This document shows, piece by piece, positions 1-7,159 of a stretch of 7,870 nucleotides of DNA. The translations under genes and the position numbers were made by a program. The first letter of the stretch is position 1; every line of letters starts with the position of its first letter. The notes under the pieces are model-generated. The model searched no databases and was not told the DNA's origin. It saw nothing but the letters and a program-made list of their open reading frames with translations. This DNA is from Micrococcales bacterium. Lineage in GTDB: Bacteria; Actinomycetota; Actinomycetes; Actinomycetales; Dermatophilaceae. The stretch spans positions 1-7,870 of the forward strand of contig JAUNUZ010000093.1 of assembly GCA_030537915.1 (NCBI GenBank), written 5' to 3'.

Positions 1-1243
1 GACGGCGCAAGGACGGCAGGCGGTGCCGGTCCTGCCCGACGAGAGCCGCAGGTCGGACGATTCCGGTGCCGAACCGGGCGCTCGCCCTGTCCACCGCGAG
101 ATCCGCATCACGCCAACCATGTTTGGGCTCATCCAGCATTCCCTGCACCGGCGCCTGAGCCGTCTCGATGAGCCCCTCGAGGCGGACGCCCACAAGTCGG
201 ATCCGAGCTCGCTGGAGCCCGAGGGTGTTGAAGAGATCACACGCCGTGGCGTAGACGTCGCGGCTGACATCGGTCGCATCGCGCAGCGTGCGGGCACGAG
301 TGATCGTCGTGAAGTCGCTGAAGCGGACCTTGATCGAGACGGTCCTTCCCATGACCCCGGCGGATCGCGCTCGCGCCGTCGTCCTCTCAGACAGACGTAA
401 CAGACGGCGACGGATCTCGGCCGGGTCGTCGATGTCATAGGCGAAGGTCTCGTCCGAGCCGACACTTCGTTCGCGTCGCGCCGGGACGACCCGCCGCGGA
501 TCGCGCCCCCAGGCGAGCTCGTGCAGGTGCATACCGTTCTCCCCGAGCGCGCGGCGCAGCGTCCCCACCGGGGTGTGGGCGATGTCTGCGACCGAGCGCA
601 GCCCCAGGCGGTGCAGCGACTCCTCGGTGCGTTCCCCGACCCCCCACAGAGCCCCGACGGGCAGTTGCTGGACGAAGCCCACGACCTCGTCGGCAGGCAC
701 GACGATCATGCCGTCCGGCTTGGCCAGGCCCGAGGCCAGCTTGGCGACGAACTTGGTCGGTGCCACCCCGACCGAGCACGTCAGACCCTGCTCGTCGGCG
801 ATCGTGTCGCGCAGGCGGGTCGCAATCCGCGCCGGTGATCCGAGCCGCCGGATGGCCGCCGAGACGTCGAGGAAGGCCTCGTCCAAGGACAGTGGCTCCA
901 CGAGCGCAGTGATCTGGCCGAAGGTCGCCATGACAGCCTCGGAGATCTGGGCGTATAGCGAGTGGTCCGGGGAGATGACCGTGGCCGCGGGGCACAATCG
1001 GCGCGCGCGCGCCATCGGCATCGCAGCCGCGACCCCGAAGCGGCGCGCCTCATAAGTTGCCGACAGCACGACTCCGCGGTTGCCTCCGCCGATGATGACG
1101 GGCGTGCCGCGCAGTTCAGGGCGGGCCAGCAGCGACGCCGAGGCGTAGAACGCGTCCATGTCGACGTGCAGAATCCGGCAGCCGGTGTCGTCGGCCGGAC
1201 CCGGTTTGGACAGGGTAGGTCGCTCGTACTGGCGGCGGCTCAC
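1..1243 (-). CDS. dinB: DNA polymerase IV (Y-family translesion polymerase), 3' end cut by the window edge
   Basis: This is a Y-family DNA polymerase that copies past damaged template bases. 414 codons are visible without a stop or frameshift. Seen in the sequence: the N-terminal catalytic motif HVDMDAFYAS with metal-binding D28 and a tyrosine (Y33) at the expected steric-gate position; the palm motif SLDEAFLDV with D121/E122; TKFVAKLASGLAKPDG in the fingers/palm region; a helix-hairpin-helix thumb motif (LWGVGERTEESLHRLGL); and a little-finger domain towards the left edge. Pol IV proteins are usually about 350-470 aa, so probably only a short tail is missing, which may include the C-terminal clamp-binding motif. 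The GTG start at 1243 is chosen because it overlaps the TGA of the upstream methyltransferase (GTGA) and leaves about 23 residues before the catalytic motif. No strong Shine-Dalgarno precedes it, consistent with coupled translation. It is the last visible gene of the SOS cluster. ImuB is unlikely because the catalytic acidic residues are intact. Confidence 0.95.
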   Translation of the reverse strand, partial: MSRRQYERPTLSKPGPADDTGCRILHVDMDAFYASASLLARPELRGTPVIIGGGNRGVVLSATYEARRFGVAAAMPMARARRLCPAATVISPDHSLYAQISEAVMATFGQITALVEPLSLDEAFLDVSAAIRRLGSPARIATRLRDTIADEQGLTCSVGVAPTKFVAKLASGLAKPDGMIVVPADEVVGFVQQLPVGALWGVGERTEESLHRLGLRSVADIAHTPVGTLRRALGENGMHLHELAWGRDPRRVVPARRERSVGSDETFAYDIDDPAEIRRRLLRLSERTTARARSAGVMGRTVSIKVRFSDFTTITRARTLRDATDVSRDVYATACDLFNTLGLQRARIRLVGVRLEGLIETAQAPVQGMLDEPKHGWRDADLAVDRASARFGTGIVRPAALVGQDRHRLPSLRR

Positions 1244-2031
1244 GATTCGGGGCGTCGCGCCAGGACGTGCACAGCTCCCGCAAGGTTGCCGAGGAAGGCA
1301 TAGGTGGGGTGGGCTGCGATGGCGTCCTCCAGCTCCATGAGGGCCTCGCGATCGGCATCGGTGTCGGTCATCGCGGCCGGCACGAGGTCGGCGAAGAGGC
1401 GCACGCCGTGGGCGTCGACAACCTCCAGGCCGGCGTCCGTGACCAGTGCGCGCACCTGGTCGGAGTCGAACCGTCGCGGGACGGGGTCGGCGATGCCCCA
1501 TCGACCGTCCGCGCCGGTCAGGGCCGTGCGCGCCTGATCGAACCGGCCGGCCAGCGCGCGGCCGAGCACGACGGCCAGGCGCTGCGCGACGACGAGGCTG
1601 AGCGTGCCGCCGGGCGCCATAGCCTGCGCCAAGGAGGCGGCTGCGGCCGTGACGGCCGCGTCGTCGTCGAGAACCTCGAGCACCCCGTGACAGCAGACGA
1701 GATCGGCATCGCCGACGGGAACGACCTGGCACAGGGTTGCGGCGTCGCCCTGCAGCGCGACGATCCGCTCATCGACACCGACCTCGCGGGCGCGACGCAT
1801 GAGCGAGGCGAGCGCGTCGGGGCTCGGGTCGACAACGGTGACTTCATGGCCCCGCTCGGCGAGCGGCACGGCGAGGCCGCCGGTGCCGCCGCCCAGATCG
1901 ACAACGCGCAGCGCACGGCCTATCTGCTCGGCTCGCTCGGTAGCGGCCGCAAGGACGGACCGCCAGATGGCGGCGGTGCGGATCGAGGTCTCGACCCCGC
2001 CGCGGCGGGGGCGGGGCTGGTCGTCGGCCAT
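1240..2031 (-). CDS. Class I SAM-dependent methyltransferase, CmoM/SmtA-like
   Basis: A 263-aa Rossmann-fold methyltransferase. Seen in the sequence: motif I VVDLGGGTGG (residues 43-52), LAERGHEVTVVD with D68 as the likely ribose-binding acidic residue, a GD pair after beta-4, HGVLEVLDD, and APGGTLSLV. The C-terminal half (GRFDQAR, QVRALVTDAGLEV, GVRLFADLVP, then LMELE and a P-Y-x-x-LG stretch before HVLARRP) resembles E. coli CmoM (formerly SmtA), a tRNA wobble-uridine carboxymethyl methyltransferase. That comparison is from memory, and the substrate here is unknown. The ATG at 2031 has a strong AAAGGAG seven bases upstream. It lies 128 bases after dnaE2, and its TGA overlaps the dinB start by four bases, which ties it to the polymerase cluster. 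It could instead act on another RNA, a protein or a small molecule. Confidence 0.88.
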   Translation of the reverse strand: MADDQPRPRRGGVETSIRTAAIWRSVLAAATERAEQIGRALRVVDLGGGTGGLAVPLAERGHEVTVVDPSPDALASLMRRAREVGVDERIVALQGDAATLCQVVPVGDADLVCCHGVLEVLDDDAAVTAAAASLAQAMAPGGTLSLVVAQRLAVVLGRALAGRFDQARTALTGADGRWGIADPVPRRFDSDQVRALVTDAGLEVVDAHGVRLFADLVPAAMTDTDADREALMELEDAIAAHPTYAFLGNLAGAVHVLARRPES

Positions 2032-2159
2032 CGCGTCGCTCCTTTGGTGCCGGCCTGCCGGGTTTGCGCCGACGTGCCTGTGGGTGTGCCGATCGGGGTG
2101 CTGGATCGGGGGCTTGTGCCGTGTGCTGAATGTGTCCCAACCCTAGTGTCGCTCCCCTG
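2032..2159 (-). other. Gap between dnaE2 and the methyltransferase gene
   Basis: This is the longest gap inside the polymerase cluster, at 128 bases. It holds the methyltransferase ribosome binding site and a short direct repeat GATCGGGG (2091-2098 and 2104-2111, plus-strand reading) separated by five bases. I see no LexA box, no clear hairpin terminator and no convincing -35/-10 pair, so read-through from the dnaE2 promoter is the simplest reading. An internal weak promoter cannot be excluded. Confidence 0.5.
2039..2045 (-). promoter_or_regulatory. Ribosome binding site of the methyltransferase gene
   Basis: AAAGGAG on the minus strand, seven bases before the ATG at 2031. It fixes the methyltransferase start and shows that, unlike dinB, this gene initiates translation independently after the 128-base gap. 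Confidence 0.75.
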
Positions 2160-5100
2160 TCATCGTCCCGAGCTGCCAGGTGAGGCGTGCCAGAGCTTGC
2201 GCAGCGGACCCGAGTCCGAGTGCGGGTCTGCACCCACGAGACCACCGCCCGGTCGACCGCGGACCGACTCCCCCGGCGGCCGCACGTCGGCATACGGGGA
2301 CTGCTCGAAGCCCGACGGATGCACGAGCACCCGCCGCATCATCGGCTCGCCGTCTGCCGCGGCCGCCGCGATCTCTCGCGCCCGCTCGGCGTCAGCCAGC
2401 TCGGCCTGGGCGCGTTCGGCAGCGATGAGCGCCCGGACCGCGTCGACGCCGCCGATCTCCCACTCCTGCTGCAGCGCCGAGAGCTCCCAGGCGCCCGTCG
2501 CGCGCACCGAGACCCCCATCGGGCCTGTGCGCCGGACGATCCCGGCGACGAGCAGCAGCCACGAACCGAAGACGGTCGCCGCGTACGGCCCCTGGGCGTC
2601 CTCGAAGAACGTCGCGTCGACCGGGCCGGTGGAGTCCTCGACAGTGAGGAAGACGACCCGGCGCCCCGAACGCACCGGCGGAGTCTGGGTCGCGACCTTG
2701 ACGCCGGCGACGAGGATCTCGCGTCGGCTGCGCACCCCGCGCAGGTCGGCGGCCCGCACGACGGACAGCTCGCCGAGCAGTTGGGCGTAGGGATCGAGCA
2801 CGTGCCCGGTGACGTCGAGCCCGAGGATGTCGAGCTCGGCGTGGACCCGCTCGAGCCGGGTCATCTCCGGCAGTCCCGTGCCGGCCGTCAACCGGGGCGT
2901 GTCCCCCAGGTCGAGAGTCAGCTGGGTGGGCAGGTCCTGCGCCGGGGTCGCCACGGCCGGAGCCCTGGACTGGGCCGCGGCGGCGAGCCGAGGATCCGGC
3001 ACCACTGGCTCTCCCGGCGCTCGACCCGAGGCGCGCGAGGCCAGGGACGCCTGCGCGACCCGTGCCACCTGATCCGCCGTTCCCCCGCCACGCCCGGCCT
3101 GCCCCCTACGGCCGCTGCGCCCCCTGCGCCCACCGGACCCCCGACGCAGCGACGCCGACCATCGCTCCAGCTCCCCGACGTGCAGCAACAGGTCACGGCG
3201 GGTCATCGCCCCATGTCGGCCGAGCCCGCCCGCACCCGCCCCGAGGTCCAGGCCGTAGATGGAGTCGAAGCCGCCCGCGAGCACGAGCCGGTCGGCGACG
3301 GGCCGGCTCACCTGCGCGCGGGTCCAGAAGTCCGGCAGGTCGTCATACGGCCGCCCGGCGACGACTCGGGAGACCTCAGCCTGGCTCATCCCCTTGACGT
3401 CGGCCAGCGACAGGCGGATGCCCAGACTGTCCCCGACCCACTCGACCCGGTAGGTCTCGTCGCTGGCGTTGACGTCGAGACCGAGGATCGGCACGCCGAA
3501 GCCGCGGGCATCCTCCAGCACCAGCCGCTTGGGGTACATGCCCGGGTCATGGGTGAGCACACCGGCCAGGAAGTGGGCCGGGTGGTGCCGCTTCAGCCAG
3601 GCCGACTGGTAGGTGGGCAGCGCGAAGGCCGCGGCGTGCGCCTTGCAGAAGCCGAAGCTGGCGAAGGCCGCGAGGACCTCCCAGATTCGATCGACGTCGT
3701 CGGGGTCGTAGCCGCGTGCCGACGCCCGCGGGCGCCACCACGCCTCGACCTGAGCCTGGCCTTGCGTCGACCCCATCGCGCGACGCACCTCGTCCGCCTG
3801 AGCGAGACTCACCCCCGCGGTCGTCGCGACGATCTGCAGGACCTGCTCGTGGAAGACGACGACCCCACACGTGCCGTCCAGAGCGTAGGCGAGGCTCGGG
3901 TGCAGCAGGTCCGGCTCGCTCCACCCCTGCCGGGCCTGCAGGAATGGCCGAATCATGTCGGACTTGACCGGGCCGGGACGAAAGAGCGAGATGTCGATGA
4001 CAATGTCGTCGAAGCTCGACGGGGCGAACTTGCCGACAAGCTCGCGCTGGCCCGGGCTCTCGATCTGGAAGCACCCCAGCGTGCGCGTCGAGCGGATGAG
4101 GTCGAAGGTGGCCTCGTCGTCGAGCGGCAGCTGCGCCCGGTCATCCAGATCCACGACGGTCGATTCGACCCGTGAGATCTCGGCCACGGCGTGCGCCATC
4201 GCCGACTGCATCCGGATGCCGAGGACGTCGAGCTTGAGCAGCCCCAGCGTCTCGACGTCGTCCTTGTCGAACTGACTCATCGGGAATCCCAGCCAGCTCG
4301 CCTCGACCGGTGTGCGATCGAGTAGCTGGGCATTGGAAAGGACGACCCCGCACGGGTGCAGCGCAATGTGCCGGGGCAGCCCGTCGAGGCGCTCCACGAG
4401 CTCGAAGAGGACCTGCAGGTGCGCGCCCGAACGGCTCACCCCCAACTCGGCCAGCTCGGGCAGCTCGGCGATCGCGCTGCGCGCGTCGCGGGCTCGGATA
4501 TGCGGGAAGGCCTTGGCGAGCGCGTCGATCTCAATCGGCGGCAGTCCCAGGGTCGAGCCGACGTCACGGATCGCGTGGCGCACCCGATAGGTGTCCATCA
4601 TCGACACGCACGTGACGCGCTCGCCACCGAAGCGTTCGAGGATCTGCTCGTAGACCTGTGTGCGCCGGGCGGATTCGACGTCAATGTCGATGTCGGGCAG
4701 CTGGGCGCGCAGCGTCGTGCAGAAGCGCTCCATGAGCAGGCCGTGACCCAGCGGCTCGATCCCGCTGATGCCGAGCAGGTAGTTGACGAGGCTGCCGGCG
4801 CCCGAACCACGTGCCGCGCAGCGCACCCCCATATCGCGGATGAGGTCGCAGACCTGCGCGACCGTGAGGAAATAGGTTGGGTAACCGAGCGTCTCGACGA
4901 CGGCCAGCTCGTCGGTGAGCCGGGCGTGCACCTGGTCCAGCAGTGCGATGCCCGCGCCCGGATAGCGGGTCGCGACCGCGTCCCGGCAGCGCCGCACGAG
5001 CACCCTGTGCGGGTCGGTGCCCGAGGGGAGCCCGAGGGCGGACGGCTCGGGCAGGTGAACCGCGCCGATGCCGATGTCCGTGCGCGGATCCTGGACGCAC

Positions 5101-6128
5101 TCCCGGGCGAGCCGGGCCGATTGCGTGAGCAGTTGGCGCGCCAGCGCACTCTCCTGATCACCGGTCACGCGCAGCATCGCCGAATAGATCGTCGCCGCAT
5201 TCGTCACGTGTCCAGCCGCGCTCACCCGATCCAGATGTCGTTCGTGCAGCAGCGTCAACCGCCGAGCGGCGTCGAGGACGTCGACGGTCGCCGCCTGATG
5301 GGGGTAGGCGTGTCGCACCGCCGCGCTCGCCACGCACCTGATGCCCGCGCGGGTGCCCAGGGCAAGCAGGTGCCGCGCGTGCGCCGCACCTCCCGGATGC
5401 GACGGTGGCCCGCCGTGGTTGACGATCTCGATCGCAAGCGCGTCCACAGGCAGCAGCTGCATCCATCGCTGGAGCCGAGTCCACGCCAGCGCCATGCCAG
5501 TCTGTGTCCCGCCTGTCCCGCGCGGCGCGCTACCTACGCCGGCACCATCCGATGGCGCCAGGGCGCGCCCGACATCACTGTCCGGGCCGAGCAGCACGAG
5601 CAGGGGCGCTGGTGCGCCGGGGTGAGCCGGGCGGGCGGACTGCGCGACAAGGGTCGGGGTGGTGCGGGGCTCGCCGCGCACCCCGCGCAGATGCGTCTGC
5701 GTGACGAGTCGGCACAGTCGCGCCCACCCTTGACCCGGCCTCAGACCGCCCGCCTGCCCCCGGGCCAACACTGTGACCCGGGGCAACTTGGGGTCCACCT
5801 GTTGCCCCCCCCTGACCGGCTGTCGCCTGCCGGTCACCGCTGTGGTGAGCAGACCGGCCTGGCCAGCCCTTCCGGAGCTCCAACCGGCGTGATCGCCCTC
5901 GGAGGCCTCGTGCTCCAGGGCCAGGTCGACCCCGAGGATCGGGTCGATGCCGGCGCCCTGGCAAGCCTGGACGAAGCGGACCGCGCCGTACAGCCCGTCA
6001 CGATCGGTAAGCGCCAGGGCGCTCTGGCCATGGGTGGCCGCCGCCTGGACGAGCTCGGCCGGTGGGCTCGCGCCGTAGCGCAATGAGAAGCTCGACGCGA
6101 CGTGGAGGTGGATGAAATCCGCGCTCAT
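2160..6128 (-). CDS. dnaE2: Error-prone DNA polymerase III alpha subunit DnaE2
   Basis: A 1322-aa C-family polymerase of the DnaE2 type, used for damage-induced mutagenic synthesis. It starts with a PHP domain (H7-L-H9, then TDRDG at 41-45, where a histidine usual in replicative PHP domains is Arg). The catalytic core carries LPDIDID with D479/D481/D483 and GLLKLDVLG with D634, matching the three acidic residues of Pol III alpha. Further core motifs are RGSGAGSLVNYLLGI, DISLFRPGP, HEQVLQI and the FGFCKAHAAAFA stretch. A helix-hairpin-helix region follows, then an Arg/Gly-rich linker (about 987-1020), a candidate clamp-binding QLTLDL (1069-1074), an OB fold (about 1135-1215) and the actinobacterial tail LWHASPGSSGR. 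It is longer than the usual 1050-1150 aa because of the linker and PHP-region insertions. The ATG overlaps the HEPN stop (ATGA), has GGGGGAGG just upstream, and gives the usual short N-terminus before HLHVAS. Confidence 0.96.
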   Translation of the reverse strand: MSADFIHLHVASSFSLRYGASPPAELVQAAATHGQSALALTDRDGLYGAVRFVQACQGAGIDPILGVDLALEHEASEGDHAGWSSGRAGQAGLLTTAVTGRRQPVRGGQQVDPKLPRVTVLARGQAGGLRPGQGWARLCRLVTQTHLRGVRGEPRTTPTLVAQSARPAHPGAPAPLLVLLGPDSDVGRALAPSDGAGVGSAPRGTGGTQTGMALAWTRLQRWMQLLPVDALAIEIVNHGGPPSHPGGAAHARHLLALGTRAGIRCVASAAVRHAYPHQAATVDVLDAARRLTLLHERHLDRVSAAGHVTNAATIYSAMLRVTGDQESALARQLLTQSARLARECVQDPRTDIGIGAVHLPEPSALGLPSGTDPHRVLVRRCRDAVATRYPGAGIALLDQVHARLTDELAVVETLGYPTYFLTVAQVCDLIRDMGVRCAARGSGAGSLVNYLLGISGIEPLGHGLLMERFCTTLRAQLPDIDIDVESARRTQVYEQILERFGGERVTCVSMMDTYRVRHAIRDVGSTLGLPPIEIDALAKAFPHIRARDARSAIAELPELAELGVSRSGAHLQVLFELVERLDGLPRHIALHPCGVVLSNAQLLDRTPVEASWLGFPMSQFDKDDVETLGLLKLDVLGIRMQSAMAHAVAEISRVESTVVDLDDRAQLPLDDEATFDLIRSTRTLGCFQIESPGQRELVGKFAPSSFDDIVIDISLFRPGPVKSDMIRPFLQARQGWSEPDLLHPSLAYALDGTCGVVVFHEQVLQIVATTAGVSLAQADEVRRAMGSTQGQAQVEAWWRPRASARGYDPDDVDRIWEVLAAFASFGFCKAHAAAFALPTYQSAWLKRHHPAHFLAGVLTHDPGMYPKRLVLEDARGFGVPILGLDVNASDETYRVEWVGDSLGIRLSLADVKGMSQAEVSRVVAGRPYDDLPDFWTRAQVSRPVADRLVLAGGFDSIYGLDLGAGAGGLGRHGAMTRRDLLLHVGELERWSASLRRGSGGRRGRSGRRGQAGRGGGTADQVARVAQASLASRASGRAPGEPVVPDPRLAAAAQSRAPAVATPAQDLPTQLTLDLGDTPRLTAGTGLPEMTRLERVHAELDILGLDVTGHVLDPYAQLLGELSVVRAADLRGVRSRREILVAGVKVATQTPPVRSGRRVVFLTVEDSTGPVDATFFEDAQGPYAATVFGSWLLLVAGIVRRTGPMGVSVRATGAWELSALQQEWEIGGVDAVRALIAAERAQAELADAERAREIAAAAADGEPMMRRVLVHPSGFEQSPYADVRPPGESVRGRPGGGLVGADPHSDSGPLRKLWHASPGSSGR

Positions 6129-6661
6129 GCCTCCCCCGCAACCCCCGGGCGCGTGAAGACCAGGGGCGACTCGACGTGTCCGACCGGTAGGCCGAGTGCA
6201 GCTCGGATCAGTCCCAGGAAGGTCTCCGCGCCGCGGAGCAAGTCATCGGCCTCCCGCGACGCCGGCGGCGGATCCCCGGTCTCCAGGCGGGCGCGGCGAC
6301 GCCCGCTGAGCGCGAGGTAGTCGGCCCACTCCCCGAATTCGGGAGCGACCGCCCCGAGGGACTCCCAGACGCCGGCGACCTTGCCGTCCCGACCGCGTCG
6401 GCACGGTCGATCGGCCCGACTCACGACGAGGGCGGCCGCCGCCCGCTGCGCTCCGAGGTGGGCGTGGATGTAGCGATCGGTCGTCGTCTGCGCCCGACAG
6501 GCCTGAAGCAAGCTGCCAGCGGCACGCTCCAACAAGTCCAGCCCCGCGCCCGGATCGCCACCGTGCGTGTGGCCTCGCCGGTCTCGAGCTCGCGCCGGGC
6601 CCGCTTGCCACTGGTCCTGGCGGCGGTCTCGCTCCACGAAGGACATCGCCTGAATTGTCAT
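6125..6661 (-). CDS. SAV_6107-family HEPN domain protein
   Basis: An all-helical protein of about 178 aa. The pattern LLERA...DRYIHAHLGAQRAAAALV...VWESL...APEFGEWADYL...READDLLRGAETFLGLI is what I recognise as the SAV_6107 HEPN family, commonly encoded beside dnaE2 in actinomycetes. It has an intact R-x4-H motif (R63 and H68 from the chosen start), the signature of many HEPN ribonucleases, but no activity is known to me for this family. The ATG at 6661 is preferred: GAGGCGAGAG lies just upstream. An upstream ATG at 6787 would overlap the preceding gene by 53 bases and add a tail unlike the family; 6682 and 6646 are other candidates. The stop overlaps the dnaE2 start by four bases, so the two products are probably made in coordinated amounts. 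Confidence 0.85.
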   Translation of the reverse strand: MTIQAMSFVERDRRQDQWQAGPARARDRRGHTHGGDPGAGLDLLERAAGSLLQACRAQTTTDRYIHAHLGAQRAAAALVVSRADRPCRRGRDGKVAGVWESLGAVAPEFGEWADYLALSGRRRARLETGDPPPASREADDLLRGAETFLGLIRAALGLPVGHVESPLVFTRPGVAGEA

Positions 6662-6734
6662 CTCTCGCCTCGCTGGTCTCATCGGTGGTTGTCGTCGTGC
6701 CTGCTGTGTGTGCTGTCTGCTGCGCGCGGTGGTG
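6662..6734 (-). other. Short gap between the DUF6504 and HEPN genes
   Basis: 73 bases, CA-rich when read on the minus strand, with no hairpin terminator visible. It supplies the GAGG-type ribosome binding site just before 6661. If the HEPN gene used an earlier start, part of this stretch would be coding. Confidence 0.4.
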
Positions 6735-7073
6735 TCAGTCACTGACCGCGGCCAGCCGCCAGTCGGAGCCGGAGCACACGAGCTCATAGACCCCGTAGCC
6801 GGCCTGCAGCCGCACGTCCCGGGCTCGCCCTACCGCGGCCTCGACCCGCCAGACGTCCTCCTCGACATCGCTGAGCACGTCACCTTCAGCGCAGGCCTGG
6901 GCGCCGGCCGGAGTCTCGAAGGCCAGGCGCCACCACGGTCGACGCTGAACCCATCGGTCGAGCACGAGATGGACGGCGTACAGGCGCCCCCGCCACACGA
7001 AGGCGTCCGGTTCGACGCCGTCGCGACCGTCATCGCGGGTCCGCACGGCCACCTCGTCGTCGTATGCGCGCAT
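6735..7073 (-). CDS. DUF6504 family protein, first gene of the SOS cluster
   Basis: A 112-aa soluble protein with no signal peptide or membrane segment. The stretch FVWRGRLYAVHLVLDRWV followed by RPWWR (residues 25-49), the later DVWRVEA and the closing YELV...DWRLAAV are the pattern I associate with DUF6504. This small aromatic-rich beta protein is found next to dnaE2 and Y-family polymerase genes in actinomycetes; its function is not known to me. It is the promoter-proximal gene, starting about 60 bases downstream of the LexA box. The ATG at 7073 is preceded by GAGGGG at a somewhat long distance of about 11 bases, so initiation may be only moderate. Its TGA at 6735-6737 is followed by a 73-base gap before the HEPN start. 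Confidence 0.85.
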   Translation of the reverse strand: MRAYDDEVAVRTRDDGRDGVEPDAFVWRGRLYAVHLVLDRWVQRRPWWRLAFETPAGAQACAEGDVLSDVEEDVWRVEAAVGRARDVRLQAGYGVYELVCSGSDWRLAAVSD

Positions 7074-7135
7074 GACGAATCAACCCCTCACTGGACACTG
7101 TTGGACCTCAGGCCCCCCGACCCTCGATCAGAGAT

Positions 7136-7151
7136 TCGAACACCTGTTCGA
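7136..7151 (-). promoter_or_regulatory. LexA binding site (SOS box)
   Basis: TCGAAC-ACCT-GTTCGA is a perfect 6-4-6 palindrome identical to the actinobacterial LexA consensus TCGAAC-N4-GTTCGA. It sits about 62 bases before the DUF6504 start and eight bases downstream of a candidate -10 element, so LexA bound here would cover the transcription start. The rest of the 355-base divergent region has no second copy that I can find. The site should repress the leftward cluster, and could also affect the rightward DUF4126 gene, whose start is about 280 bases away. Confidence 0.9.
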
Positions 7152-7159
7152 TATCCAAA

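Noticed and set aside
1..1243. ImuB rather than DinB
   Set aside because: The catalytic residues D28, D121 and E122 are all present and the Pol IV motifs are canonical, whereas ImuB has lost the active site.
1267..2790. A 507-codon rightward open frame opposite the methyltransferase and the end of dnaE2
   Set aside because: It crosses two real genes and their gap on the other strand, and its composition is that of a shadow frame.
2187..4175. A 662-codon rightward open frame opposite dnaE2
   Set aside because: It lies wholly antisense to strongly conserved DnaE2 sequence, has an Arg/Pro/Gly-rich composition without domains, and is the usual mirror frame in high-GC DNA.
4356..6086. A 576-codon rightward open frame opposite the 5' half of dnaE2
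   Set aside because: Same reason: antisense to the PHP domain and catalytic core, with no ribosome binding site or recognisable motifs.
6125..6787. Longer HEPN start at 6787
   Set aside because: It would overlap the DUF6504 gene by 53 bases and add about 42 low-complexity residues unlike the family; the start at 6661 has a better upstream GAGG.
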